From assembly GCF_900187565.1 (NCBI RefSeq), contig NZ_FYED01000006.1:62001-126000 (forward strand): a stretch of 64,000 bases of DNA, given 5' to 3'. The translations under genes and the position numbers were made by a program. The notes below the pieces were generated by a model, which ran no database searches, was not told the origin of the DNA, and was given only the letters and a program-made list of their open reading frames with translations. Below are positions 1-10,380 of the stretch, piece after piece. The DNA is from Pseudomonas sp. Irchel 3A7 (GTDB taxonomy: Bacteria; Pseudomonadota; Gammaproteobacteria; Pseudomonadales; Pseudomonadaceae). Within the stretch, counting starts at the first letter, position 1. The number at the start of each line of letters is the position of its first letter.

Positions 1-889
1 CGATGCTGGACGGGGACGATAAGGTGGTTTCAGTGAGATTGAGCAGCAGCGCTTGATCGTCGCCGGCACCCATCAGGATGGCCGATCGAATAAGCCCGTC
101 AGTGTTCCATGAGAACAAGTCATCACCGGTACCCCCGCGGACCTGTCCAACGATTTCACCCCCGGTCACCGTGATGAGGTTACCGCCGCCACTGACAATG
201 ATATTGCCGCCAACCTTACCGCCCTTGATGATGACGTTGTTGTCGTCGGTGCCGGCGTCCAGGTCGCCGACGATCCGCCCACCCAGCATTTCGAACGAGT
301 TATGGTCCAGGTTCATCGCGACCCGGCCAATCGAACCTTCGCTCATGAGTGCTTGCTCACTGTTTTCAAGGAGGTCAGTGATGGTGCCGGCACTCATGGT
401 AAAGCTGTCACCGCCATCCCCTTGGTCCAGCGACCTGACGGACCCGCCACTGATAGTGAAACTGTCATTGCCGGTTCCTTGGGTGAAGGTTGTGAGGCTG
501 GCACCACTGACCTGTGCAGTATCGTTGCCATCGCCCTGGCGGAACGATCCGGTAATGGTGCCATTGAAGAGTTGCGCGATATTTGCGCCGTCGCCCATGT
601 CCACGGATCCGGCGATGGTGCCGGAGCTCATGTGCAACAGATCGGCGCCAGGGCCAAAGGTGACATCGTCATTGATGATCCCGGTGCCGGCCGCGGGAAA
701 GGAAAGGCTGTTATTGCCGCCCGTGTCGGTGAGCCCGGGGCTGGTGCCGCTGTCGCAAGTGAAGGTGTCATCACCGGCGGTGGGGACGAGCGTGCAGGCA
801 GCGTGAGTGGTGAGCGGCCAGCAGATCAGGGCCAACAACCACACGACAGCAAAGCTCAGGTGCTTGAGAGACGAAACGGGTGTGCTCAT
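1..889 (-). CDS. Autotransporter passenger, 5' part (cut by left edge)
   Basis: About 296 codons run from an ATG at 889 to the left edge without a stop. A GAGGATGG ribosome-binding sequence precedes the start. The product opens with a long signal peptide ending near LTTHA, followed by a short segment with two cysteines (ACTLVPTAG, then CDSG). It continues with roughly 20-residue degenerate repeats of the kind GGTI-G-(x)n-GDGxD, typical of beta-helical passengers of type V secretion. The complete autotransporter at 2679-5228 has the same signal-peptide end, the same two-cysteine segment and the same repeats, so these are tandem paralogs. The C-terminal barrel must lie left of the window. A CT-N12-AG element lies about 200 bp upstream. 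Confidence 0.85.
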   Translation of the reverse strand, partial: MSTPVSSLKHLSFAVVWLLALICWPLTTHAACTLVPTAGDDTFTCDSGTSPGLTDTGGNNSLSFPAAGTGIINDDVTFGPGADLLHMSSGTIAGSVDMGDGANIAQLFNGTITGSFRQGDGNDTAQVSGASLTTFTQGTGNDSFTISGGSVRSLDQGDGGDSFTMSAGTITDLLENSEQALMSEGSIGRVAMNLDHNSFEMLGGRIVGDLDAGTDDNNVIIKGGKVGGNIIVSGGGNLITVTGGEIVGQVRGGTGDDLFSWNTDGLIRSAILMGAGDDQALLLNLTETTLSSPSSI

Positions 890-1093
890 GATCCATCCTC
901 GCTCGATAGGACGCGCCGGCCCCGCACCTGCGGGGCGGACCATGGCAACGTCAAGAGCGATACGGATCAGGGACTACGGGTTTCCTGCGTCGGAAAACAT
1001 CGGGCAATGCAAGCTGTTGGCATGGCTTATTCGACCGCACATCACGATGCACAGTGCTTTTTCCACGGTATCAACAGGTGGGTTGAGGCGCTA

Positions 1094-1109
1094 CTGTCAG
1101 AAATAACAG
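1094..1109 (-). promoter_or_regulatory. LuxR-type (las/rhl-like) box upstream of autotransporter
   Basis: On the minus strand this reads CTGTTATTTCTGACAG. It fits the CT-N12-AG las/rhl box and has inverted half-sites CTGTYA and TRACAG. It lies about 205 bp upstream of the ATG at 889. A near-identical copy lies at 5444-5459, a similar distance upstream of the paralogous autotransporter. Binding by a LuxR-family protein is inferred. Confidence 0.45.
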
Positions 1110-1191
1110 GTGTTGAGGGGTGATCAGCCGAGGGTTTGCATGCGGACTGTTGATGTTGAGTCTGCAGGGCTGATCCGAAACCGCGTCGCTA

Positions 1192-1260
1192 TCTTCGCGA
1201 GCAGGCTCGCTCCCACAGGGATCACCGTGAAACCTGTGGGAGCGAGCCTGCTCGCGAAAG
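1192..1260. repeat. REP pair, outward arrangement
   Basis: Two inverted copies of the Pseudomonas REP core (TGTGGGAGCGAGCCTGCTCG) are separated by about 14 bp. The right-arm type comes first, the reverse of the usual REPIN order. The pair lies directly downstream of the 1297-2364 gene and could act as a hairpin at its 3' end. Confidence 0.85.
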
Positions 1261-1296
1261 CGTCATACCAGACAACACAACTCTTGAGGTTTTAAT

Positions 1297-2364
1297 TCAC
1301 CAGCGCATCCGTACCCCCAGGCTGCCAATCACCCCGTTCAAGTCATTGTCGTCCACATCACTGCTGTAATCGGCACTGACATACAGGCTGACGGCTGGCG
1401 TCACCCGGGCGACCAGGCCCAGGCCGACTTCGACCGTCGAGGAATATCGGCTGCTGCTGATCTTGTCGACCTGATCGAGGGTCACGGTGTTGCCGGTGTA
1501 CACGGTGTGCCACAAGTTGGTCCGCACATAGGGTTCGACGCCCAGGCCATTGATGTCGTAACTACCTTTCAATTTGGCGCCGACCCGGCCGCTCCACGAC
1601 GTCAGGTCGCTGGAGGAGGCGTTGCCTGACCCCGCATAGGGCGTATCCAGGGTGATCCGCTGGTTGATCAATTGCGCCTGGGGTTCGACCACCCAGTTTT
1701 CGCTGATGCCGATCGGGAAGCCACCTTCCACCGACAGCGTCACCGCGCTGCCTTCGGCGGCCTGGCGGACGCCTTGTTCGTTGCGACTGAAGCCGTTGAC
1801 GCGGCCACCGCTGGCCGACAGGTCGACGTGCCAGCCTTGCGGGCCGGTCAGGCTGTAATAGGCGCCGAGGCTTTCGCCTTGCAGGTTCAGGGTGTCGGTG
1901 TGCGGGTCGGACTGGCCGCGGTTGGTCAGCAGGCCATGGCTGTTGCCCTGAATCTGGCTGGTGCCGCCAATCAGCCCGACCCGTTGGGTGTGGCCGCTGT
2001 TGCTGTGCAGGGTCAGGATCGCCGGGCCTTTGATATCGCCGGAGCCGGCATTGGTGAATCCCTGGGTCAGGGCGTCGGTTTGTGCCTGGCGTGAGGCTTG
2101 TCCATAAATCTGATCCCAGGCGTAGGGTGTCGCGTCTTCGGTGGTGAAGTGGCTACTTCGCAGGTCGGGGGCAGGGCTGAATCGGCCGGGGTACGGGGTG
2201 GCGAGAGCGGGCAGGGTGAGCACCGGGATGTCCTGGCGGTACCAGGGGGTTGTTTCTTGCTCGGCCGGTGAGGCCTGCACTTCCATGGAGGAGCACAGCA
2301 GGAGTGAACTCGAGACAGTGCAAAAAGTGATTTTGATCTCTTGTTGGGTGAGTGAGGTTTTCAT
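1297..2364 (-). CDS. Autotransporter beta-barrel protein lacking a passenger
   Basis: The 355-residue product has an N-terminal signal-type segment ending around SMEVQA. A short linker containing YRQDIPV follows, and then about 280 residues of outer-membrane autotransporter barrel ending in the aromatic residue of GVRMRW. The barrel aligns by eye over its whole length with the C-terminus of the 2679-5228 protein (shared WYVDL/WHVDL, NW-(V/I)EPQAQ and a terminal R-(I/M)-(S/R)-W). The linker YRQ-(E/D)-(V/I)-PV is also shared. No passenger repeats are present. It could be a decayed autotransporter that lost its passenger, or a free-standing translocator or porin-like protein. The gene is intact with an ATG start at 2364, and it lies between its two paralogs on the same strand. 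Confidence 0.8.
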   Translation of the reverse strand: MKTSLTQQEIKITFCTVSSSLLLCSSMEVQASPAEQETTPWYRQDIPVLTLPALATPYPGRFSPAPDLRSSHFTTEDATPYAWDQIYGQASRQAQTDALTQGFTNAGSGDIKGPAILTLHSNSGHTQRVGLIGGTSQIQGNSHGLLTNRGQSDPHTDTLNLQGESLGAYYSLTGPQGWHVDLSASGGRVNGFSRNEQGVRQAAEGSAVTLSVEGGFPIGISENWVVEPQAQLINQRITLDTPYAGSGNASSSDLTSWSGRVGAKLKGSYDINGLGVEPYVRTNLWHTVYTGNTVTLDQVDKISSSRYSSTVEVGLGLVARVTPAVSLYVSADYSSDVDDNDLNGVIGSLGVRMRW

Positions 2365-2678
2365 GGCGGGCTACCTTGCAATCGCGTGCCGTACATGCCT
2401 TGGCGTCTCTCCTACCCCGAGCGAGGGGCGACCGAATGTAAGGAGGCAAGCCGGGGGCCGCCCGTGTTCTCGGGAGTCTTGGGGGCTTGCCCCTGATAGT
2501 GTTTCCGGGGGTAGTACGGTGAAGTCAAGAAGACCCCAGCCACTGCGTCAAGAAAATGGCCGATAAGTGGTAGGGGTATTTCAGGTCTTATAAGTGACTG
2601 ATTTACGGCGCATCCCTAAGTTCTTGTTTAATGGTGGAAACGTCAAAAAAAGGTGCGGGCTAGAGCGGTTGCTCGGTA
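2365..2678. other. Intergenic region between autotransporter genes
   Basis: This 314-bp gap shows no supported coding sequence. Just past the 2679 stop, on the minus strand, a short GAGC/GCTC hairpin is followed by a run of seven T (2643-2672), a weak candidate terminator for the upstream autotransporter. I could not find a copy of the CT-N12-AG element here, unlike the upstream regions of the two flanking autotransporters. Confidence 0.4.
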
Positions 2679-5228
2679 TTACCAACTGATCCTTACACCC
2701 ACAGTCGCGGCCGTTCCACGCTGCTGATTGCTGTCTAAATTGCTGCTGTAACCGACATTGGCGTAAACGCTGATGTTTTTGGCGAGCGTCAGGTCGGCGC
2801 CAATGCCCAGTTCGGCCCAGGAAGATTTTTGCTGGGTGTCGATATCGGTGACACCGGCAAAAGTGACCGTGTCGGTGGCGGATAAGCTGCGCCACAGATT
2901 GGCACGCAGCCAGGGTTGCAGCGGCAGGCCGCCGGCGTTGTAACGACCCTTGAGTCGCGCGCCGATTCGCCCGGTCCAGGCCGGGTCCGAATCGAAAGAC
3001 ACTCGGGAAATGCCGTCGTCCTGGCTGTCGAGCGTGACCTTCTGGTGGATAATTTGCGCTTGTGGCTCGATGTCCCAGTTGTCGGTAATTGCAATTGGAT
3101 AACCGGCCTCTGCTGAAAGTGTGAGGGCATGCCCCTTGTTGTCGAGTTTGAGGCCTCGGTCGGAGCGGCTCTCACCGTCGAGCCAGGTGTACATCGCTAC
3201 CAGATCGACGTACCAACTCATGGGATCTATCAGGGTCCAGTACAGGCCGAGGTTTTTGCCTTCAAGTTCCACTTTGCCGGCACGTTTATTTTGATAACCC
3301 TGATTGAATCCATCGACATCCCCCTTTAATCGGCTGTCGCCGACGAATAAACCTGTTCGCTGGGTTTGCCCACCGGAAGTTTGTGAGCTGTATAAATCAT
3401 TGCCCACCAGATACCCTTTTATCGAGCCGTCGAGCCGTGGCGTAACGGTGCCGGCCCAGGTCTGATCGAAGTCCTTGCCGTAGACCCGGCCCCAGCCCGC
3501 ACCCAATGAACCGGTTTCTGTCAGCAGGCGTTGATCGCCCTGGCGATCATGGAAAGTGCCGAGGGCCGTCAGGGCCAGTTTCGCGGCGGCGGGTGGCAAT
3601 ACCGACCAGACGGGCACTTCCTGGCGGTACAACGGAATTGGCGCAGCACCGGGTGGGGGCGTTGGCAATGACGGGCTTCCGGGAGCGGCCACCGGTGCCG
3701 CGACCAGAGGCACCAGAATTGGCGGTAAGGTCGGGTCGGGGTTGGGGACCGAGACCAGCGGTGCAGCCACGACCGAGGAGCGCAAGTACCAGCTGCTTTC
3801 GCTGCCGGCGGTGACGCCGCCCTTGTACAGGACATACTCGTAGGCGCCTGCCGACAACGGGGCTTTGAGCTTGAAGGCGCCACTGTCGCTGATCGCCGCG
3901 CCTTGGGTCTCAACCACTTGAATGCCGTTTTGCAAGGTTTCCGCGCCGCCGCCACCCACATTGCTGACGCTGATCGATGTAGTGCCGGTCAATGTCCCGT
4001 CCTTGACCACCAGCTTGTCACTGGGTGAACTGTCGTCACCGAGCACACTTTGCACCAGCAACTGACCGCCACTACCTGTGTAATTGCCCTGTACCGTCAG
4101 CGTGTCGCTGGTGCGTGAATTGCCGCTGCTCAGGTCGATGGTCCCGGCGTTGTTCAAGGTAGCAGCCTGGCCAGCCGTGAAGGGCGAGATGCTGCCTTGT
4201 GTCGACGCCAGGGTGCTGCTTTGATCGATATTGAGAATGCCTGTGCCACTGGCGCTGTCACCCAGAACGAAGTTGTCGGCGAGATCCAGTCGCGAGCTGT
4301 TGTTCAGGTTGACCGTTTCCCAATTGACGTAGCGACCGGCCCCGGCGGTTTTGGTGTTATCAAAGGTCAGTACGTCGTTGCCGGCGCCACCGTTAAGGCT
4401 CGGGTTCTGGGCGAGGGGGTTTGCGTCGAGATTGCGCAGCGTCGCCGTGTCATCGCCGCCTTCCATCAGGATTGCCGAGTGCAGAATGCCTCCTTTTTCC
4501 CAAAGGAAGGTGTCGTTGCCGACGCTGGTACGGATCTCGCCGACGACCTCGCCTCCGGACACCGTGATGCTGTCGTTGCCACCACTGACGCTGATATTGC
4601 CCCCGACCTTGCCCCCGGTAATGATGATGGTATCAATGTCGAAACCGGTAATCAGGTTGCCAAGGATCTGCCCACCAGACAGGTGGAAGAAGTTCTTGTC
4701 GAGCTTCATGTCGACCCTGCCAATGGTGCCGCCATCCATGGTAGCGGTATCGCCATCTTCGAAGGCACCGCGGATGGTGCCGCCAGTCATCCGGAAAAAG
4801 TCACGACTGTCGCCTTGAGCCAGAGACTGGATAGTGCCACCGCGCATCGTGAAATCATCGACACCATTACCCTGTTGGACCGCTCCGGTAATCTCCCCGG
4901 CATCGATGATCAGCTTGTCAGCCCCGTCCCCCTGATTGAGCGCCCCGACGATGCGCCCGGATTTCATGTCGACCGTATCGCTGCCGCCCCCAAACGTGAC
5001 ATTGTCATTGATCACACCGGTGCCATTGGCAGGGAAGGTCAAGCTGTTGTTGCCCGTCAGGTCGCTCAGCGCTCCACTGCTACCGCTGTCACAGACATGA
5101 TTGTCATTACCGGCGGTGGGTGTGAGGGTGCAGGCCGCTTGTACCGGTTGCGGCCAACCGATGCACAGCCAGATTGAAACGGCGCAGGCGCTGTAACGGT
5201 ACTTGGGCAGTTGGCTGGAAAAATTCAT
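2679..5228 (-). CDS. Autotransporter outer-membrane adhesin-type protein
   Basis: The open frame extends to 5348. The ATG at 5228 is the better start because GGAGACGAGC precedes it and it begins a good signal peptide (residues 1-31, ending PVQA); the product is then 849 residues. After the two-cysteine segment (ACTLTPTAG, CDSG), residues of about 50-300 form degenerate repeats of the form SGGxIxGxx with GDGxD/GGNDS turns, consistent with a beta-helical passenger. A low-complexity, less repetitive part follows, then a proline/alanine-rich linker of about 55 residues with YRQEVPV. The C-terminal 260-280 residues are an autotransporter barrel ending GVRISW. The expected role is a surface-exposed or secreted adhesin-like protein; the ligand is unknown. 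A las/rhl-like box lies about 215 bp upstream. Confidence 0.88.
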   Translation of the reverse strand: MNFSSQLPKYRYSACAVSIWLCIGWPQPVQAACTLTPTAGNDNHVCDSGSSGALSDLTGNNSLTFPANGTGVINDNVTFGGGSDTVDMKSGRIVGALNQGDGADKLIIDAGEITGAVQQGNGVDDFTMRGGTIQSLAQGDSRDFFRMTGGTIRGAFEDGDTATMDGGTIGRVDMKLDKNFFHLSGGQILGNLITGFDIDTIIITGGKVGGNISVSGGNDSITVSGGEVVGEIRTSVGNDTFLWEKGGILHSAILMEGGDDTATLRNLDANPLAQNPSLNGGAGNDVLTFDNTKTAGAGRYVNWETVNLNNSSRLDLADNFVLGDSASGTGILNIDQSSTLASTQGSISPFTAGQAATLNNAGTIDLSSGNSRTSDTLTVQGNYTGSGGQLLVQSVLGDDSSPSDKLVVKDGTLTGTTSISVSNVGGGGAETLQNGIQVVETQGAAISDSGAFKLKAPLSAGAYEYVLYKGGVTAGSESSWYLRSSVVAAPLVSVPNPDPTLPPILVPLVAAPVAAPGSPSLPTPPPGAAPIPLYRQEVPVWSVLPPAAAKLALTALGTFHDRQGDQRLLTETGSLGAGWGRVYGKDFDQTWAGTVTPRLDGSIKGYLVGNDLYSSQTSGGQTQRTGLFVGDSRLKGDVDGFNQGYQNKRAGKVELEGKNLGLYWTLIDPMSWYVDLVAMYTWLDGESRSDRGLKLDNKGHALTLSAEAGYPIAITDNWDIEPQAQIIHQKVTLDSQDDGISRVSFDSDPAWTGRIGARLKGRYNAGGLPLQPWLRANLWRSLSATDTVTFAGVTDIDTQQKSSWAELGIGADLTLAKNISVYANVGYSSNLDSNQQRGTAATVGVRISW

Positions 5229-5443
5229 GCTCGTCTCCGCTTGGGATTCGGCGACTGAGTTGCCACTTGTCAAAAATGGCAAGGCTTCAGACACCCTCGG
5301 CAGCGCGAGTTGCGAGACGGCATCGGGACAGCAATGACCCGTAATCAAAAAACTTCAGCAACGACGGCTACTGTAAGTCGCATGTCCGTGCGCTCAGGCA
5401 ATACGGACGTGTGCAACGTAGCAATAGTTTTTTGGCGTCGCTA

Positions 5444-5459
5444 CTGTCAGAAGTAACAG
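5444..5459 (-). promoter_or_regulatory. LuxR-type (las/rhl-like) box upstream of autotransporter
   Basis: The minus strand reads CTGTTACTTCTGACAG, differing from the copy at 1094-1109 by one base, and is followed by the same TAGCG. It fits CT-N12-AG. It lies about 216 bp upstream of the ATG at 5228. Confidence 0.45.
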
Positions 5460-5513
5460 GTTTAACGATTCAGTTGACGGTTCTTGATGTTTTTCGACAT
5501 GACGGGCACGGGT

Positions 5514-6314
5514 TCACAGGTGTACTTCCACGGCCAATGGCAAATGATCAGACAGGTGCGTCCAGGGTTTGGTCCCGAGGATCTGCGGTTCATGGCTACT
5601 GGCATTGCGCAGATAAATGCGATCCAGGCGCAGCAGCGGAAACCGCGCCGGGTAGGTTTTTGCCGGGCGGCCGTGGTGGCGTTCGAAGGCTTCGTGCAGG
5701 TAGTCGCGACGGGCGAGGGCGGCGTTGCCTTGCAGCTGCCAGTCGTTAAAGTCGCCAGCGATGATCACCGGTGCGTGGTCGGGCAGGGATTCGAGCAGTT
5801 GGCAGAGCAACTGCAATTGAAGTTGGCGATGGCTTTCCAGCAGGCTCAGATGCACGCAGATCGCATGGACTTCGGCGTGACCCGGCACGTCCAGGACGCA
5901 ATGCAGCAGCCCGCGTCGTTCGGGGCCGGTGATGGAAACGTCGAGGTTGCGGTATTCGCGGATCGGGTATTTGGACAGCAACGCGTTGCCGTGGTGACCG
6001 TCCGGGTAGACCGCATTGCGGCCGTAGGCGAAGTCGCTCCACATGCTGTCCGCCAGGAACTCGTATTGCGAAGTCGAAGGCCAATCGTTGTAACGCGAGG
6101 AGTGACGATCGTGTTCGCCCACCACTTCCTGCAAAAACACCAGATCCGCCGAGGTGCTGCGCACCGCTTCGCGCAATTCCGGCAGGATGAAACGCCGGTT
6201 GAGGGCGGTGAAGCCCTTGTGGGTGTTGACGGTCAGCACACGCAGTCGATGAATGGCCGGCGTTTGGTTCAACGTCGCTGACTCGACCGTCTGCGGCTTG
6301 GAGGTACTGGTCAC
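5514..6314 (-). CDS. Endonuclease/exonuclease/phosphatase family protein
   Basis: The product has the EEP metallohydrolase fold in full. Visible motifs are N-THKG near residue 30 (metal and phosphate binding), LQEV near 60 (metal-binding Glu), a CVHL strand-His segment near 150, AGDFNDW near 190 (catalytic Asp-Asn), RLDRIYL near 230 and LSDHLPL near 255 (catalytic Asp-His). A first GTG at 6320 overlaps the AGGAG sequence, so the GTG at 6314, five bases beyond it, is the better start (266 residues). The substrate is unknown; related proteins act on DNA or on phospholipid and sugar phosphates. It sits at the edge of the glucan/trehalose cluster, as a comparable gene does in P. aeruginosa. Confidence 0.85.
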   Translation of the reverse strand: MTSTSKPQTVESATLNQTPAIHRLRVLTVNTHKGFTALNRRFILPELREAVRSTSADLVFLQEVVGEHDRHSSRYNDWPSTSQYEFLADSMWSDFAYGRNAVYPDGHHGNALLSKYPIREYRNLDVSITGPERRGLLHCVLDVPGHAEVHAICVHLSLLESHRQLQLQLLCQLLESLPDHAPVIIAGDFNDWQLQGNAALARRDYLHEAFERHHGRPAKTYPARFPLLRLDRIYLRNASSHEPQILGTKPWTHLSDHLPLAVEVHL

Positions 6315-6407
6315 TTTCACTCCTCTGAATCGAAGCTGGCTTATGCATGCGACTGATGTGGAGGCGGGCAGTTCAGTCTGGATGATTTCGGCGCCGCATC
6401 GATTAAA

Positions 6408-6494
6408 TGTGGGGGCCTGCTCGCGAAAGCGCTGGGTCAGTCAGCATCGGTGTTGGATGTGCCGTCGTCTTCGCGAGCAGGCTCGCTCCCACAC
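6408..6494. repeat. REPIN (inverted REP pair)
   Basis: The left arm is shortened (TGTGGGGGCCTGCTCGCGAA); the right arm is complete. The centre keeps a GTCAG-x-AGCATCGGTGTT core related to that of other REPINs in the window. Confidence 0.85.
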
Positions 6495-6537
6495 TGGTTT
6501 TGTGTCGTGCACAAAATCAAATTCAACAAATATCCCC

Positions 6538-6628
6538 TGTGGGAGCGAGCCTGCTCGCGAAGAGTCCCTCACATCCAACATCGATGGCGAATGACCCAGC
6601 GCTTTTGCGAGCAGGCTCGCTCCCACAG
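6538..6628. repeat. REPIN (inverted REP pair)
   Basis: Full left arm and nearly full right arm (one substitution, TTTTGCGAG). The pair lies 44 bp from the preceding REPIN, so four arms stand in alternating orientation. The last arm ends at the 3' end of the PIG-L-type gene. Confidence 0.88.
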
Positions 6629-6629
6629 T

Positions 6630-7388
6630 TCAGACGAAGACGATTTCATAAGGTAGCCGCATCCGCTCCAGCAGTATCCGTGGCAACAGCGGGGCGATGC
6701 CGATGGCCGGCTCGCCGTCCAGCTGACTGGCGTAGGCATGGGTCGCATGGCTTTTGCGCGCCACGGTCCAGGTGTCCAGGCGTACCTTGCGCGCGCGGTG
6801 CCAGGGGATCAGGCCATGATCGCGCGTCGGCCAGTGCCAGGCCCAGACCGGTACTTCATTGAAGTCGGCGCCGGCGATGGCGGCGGCGTTGGCGCTGGCA
6901 CGGCCGACGGCGTCGTGGTCGCTGTTGCCGTCTTCGGACCAGGTGCTGAACACCACATCGCCGGGCCGCAGGTAGCGGGCGATGAACCGCGTCAATTGCT
7001 GTTCATGCTCGGCCAGGGCGTTGTCGGTGAAGCCGCCGCGAATCCACTTCAGGCTGTGCATCGGCAACCCGAGCCGGCGCAAGGCTTCGACGCTTTCCTG
7101 GGCGCGGAACACGCTGAGGCGTTTCTCCGACCACTGCTGCGACCCCGGGTGGCTCGCGCTGCCGTCGGTGATTGAAATCAATTGCAGCGGATGGCCCATG
7201 CTGCTGAGCAGCTGCAGCAGGCCGCCGCAGGTCACCACTTCATCGCCGGGATGCGGGGCAATCACCACGGCGCGTGCGCCCGGCGGGACCAGGGATTGCG
7301 TGTTGATGACCGGGACGTTGTCCAGTTGCGGGGCACTGTTCCAGATCTGTGCCGACTGGCTGTTTTCGAGGAGAGAGAGCGGTTTCAT
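6630..7388 (-). CDS. PIG-L / LmbE-type deacetylase with HPGDE motif
   Basis: The likely start is the ATG at 7388, with AAGGACGTAGCC before it, giving 252 residues; the frame is open to 7466. The protein has the PIG-L family layout: a metal-binding PHPGDE near residue 48, ITDGSASHPG near 80 and SDHDAVGR near 150 supplying the distal His. PIG-L enzymes are zinc-dependent N-deacetylases acting on GlcNAc-type conjugates. The usual motif is HPDDE, where His and the second Asp bind metal and the first Asp is the general base. Here the first Asp is Gly (codon at 7245-7247), so activity may be lost or altered. It lies between glgX and the EEP gene. The substrate is not evident. Confidence 0.8.
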   Translation of the reverse strand: MKPLSLLENSQSAQIWNSAPQLDNVPVINTQSLVPPGARAVVIAPHPGDEVVTCGGLLQLLSSMGHPLQLISITDGSASHPGSQQWSEKRLSVFRAQESVEALRRLGLPMHSLKWIRGGFTDNALAEHEQQLTRFIARYLRPGDVVFSTWSEDGNSDHDAVGRASANAAAIAGADFNEVPVWAWHWPTRDHGLIPWHRARKVRLDTWTVARKSHATHAYASQLDGEPAIGIAPLLPRILLERMRLPYEIVFV

Positions 7389-7540
7389 GGCTACGTCCTT
7401 GTTCTCGTTGATAGCAATTGGCCGCGTTCCGAACCCTGGAATCGCCGCGAGCAGAGTATTGCTCATGTAGCGCTATTCGTCGCCTCGATGTTCCAGACGG
7501 TACGTTTTTCTGTCCGGATTGTTTCGAGTCTTCCCTATTC

Positions 7541-7656
7541 CTGTGGCGAGCGAGCTTGCTCGCGTTGGGCTGCGCAGCGACCCCAAAAATCTGACAACCA
7601 TTGCGATTTTTGTGAGTGCTACGCACTCAAACGGGAGCGAGCTCCCTCGCCACAGG
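7541..7656. repeat. Diverged inverted repeat (TGTGGCGAGCGAGC type)
   Basis: A left arm TGTGGCGAGCGAGCTTGCTC and a right arm GAGCTCCCTCGCCACA enclose about 70 bp. This arm sequence differs from the TGTGGGAGCGAGCC family elsewhere in the window. It lies just downstream of glgX. Confidence 0.7.
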
Positions 7657-7673
7657 TTTTAACTCAACTCAGC

Positions 7674-9830
<2,157 letters not shown>

Positions 9831-9870
9831 AAGTGCTCCTGCAAAGGGGATACAACGGCGCAGTCAAAAT

Positions 9871-9960
9871 GTGGGAGCGAGCCTGCTCGCGAAAGCGTCG
9901 TGTTAGTCGACACCAATGTTGGCTGTGACTCCGTCTTCGCGAGCAGGCTCGCTCCCACAG
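9871..9960. repeat. REPIN between DUF2934 gene and glgX
   Basis: Complete left and right REP arms with a centre containing GTCGACACCAATGTTGGC. It lies in the 206-bp gap between two co-directional genes, where it could attenuate or stabilise a shared transcript. Confidence 0.9.
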
Positions 9961-10036
9961 GGGGTATATGCCCGACGAGCGCCTGCGTGGTGGCGAGAAG
10001 ACTCGCCACAAGGTCATTCAGGACCAACGCGACGGG

Positions 10037-10360
10037 TCAGACCGCAGGCGGTTTACGCGCGGCGCGAGGCTTTTTTTCCGCGGCTTTCTCGCCCGGTGGA
10101 ATCACCTTGGAGGCAGCGGCAGGTTTGGCCTTGGCTTTGGTTTTTGGCTCAGCCTTGCCATTGAGCGATTTGCCGGCAGCAGGCTTACTGGCCGCCGTTT
10201 TGCTTCCCGCGGCCTTGGGTGATTTTTTCGGCGCCAGGGCTTCGGCTTCGGCCAGTTTGCGCGCCATCTCCCAATGCCGGGCTTCCTGGCCCTCGGGTTT
10301 ACCTTCCGACTCCCAGATCTGATAGGCAAACTCGCGGATGCGTTTATCGTCGGTACTCAT
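10037..10360 (-). CDS. DUF2934 family protein with Lys/Ala-rich tail
   Basis: The 107-residue product starts with RIREFAYQIWESEGKPEGQ, the DUF2934 signature (about residues 7-42). A low-complexity Lys/Ala/Pro tail follows, resembling histone-H1-like bacterial proteins. The function is unknown; the basic tail suggests nucleic-acid or polyanion binding, which is inference. The ATG at 10360 has CAGGAG upstream. It lies 20 bp downstream of treY, in the operon position held by a similar small gene in P. aeruginosa. Confidence 0.85.
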   Translation of the reverse strand: MSTDDKRIREFAYQIWESEGKPEGQEARHWEMARKLAEAEALAPKKSPKAAGSKTAASKPAAGKSLNGKAEPKTKAKAKPAAASKVIPPGEKAAEKKPRAARKPPAV

Positions 10361-10380
10361 CGCAATGCTCCTGATTCAAC

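Larger units (their letters stand above)
890..1296. other. Intergenic region upstream of the partial autotransporter
   Basis: This 407-bp gap holds no convincing gene. It contains the likely promoter region of the leftmost autotransporter, a las/rhl-box-like element at 1094-1109, and a pair of REP sequences at 1192-1260 just downstream of the 1297-2364 gene. Short plus-strand open frames here have no ribosome-binding site and end inside the REP arms. Confidence 0.6.
6315..6629. other. Intergenic region filled by two REPINs
   Basis: The gap between the EEP gene and the PIG-L gene is largely occupied by four REP arms forming two REPINs (6408-6494 and 6538-6628). No gene is supported. Confidence 0.7.

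Noticed and set aside
6408..6628. Regularly spaced repeats resembling a CRISPR array
   Set aside because: The arms alternate in orientation and match the genome-wide REP family; spacers are related to each other, and no cas gene is present.
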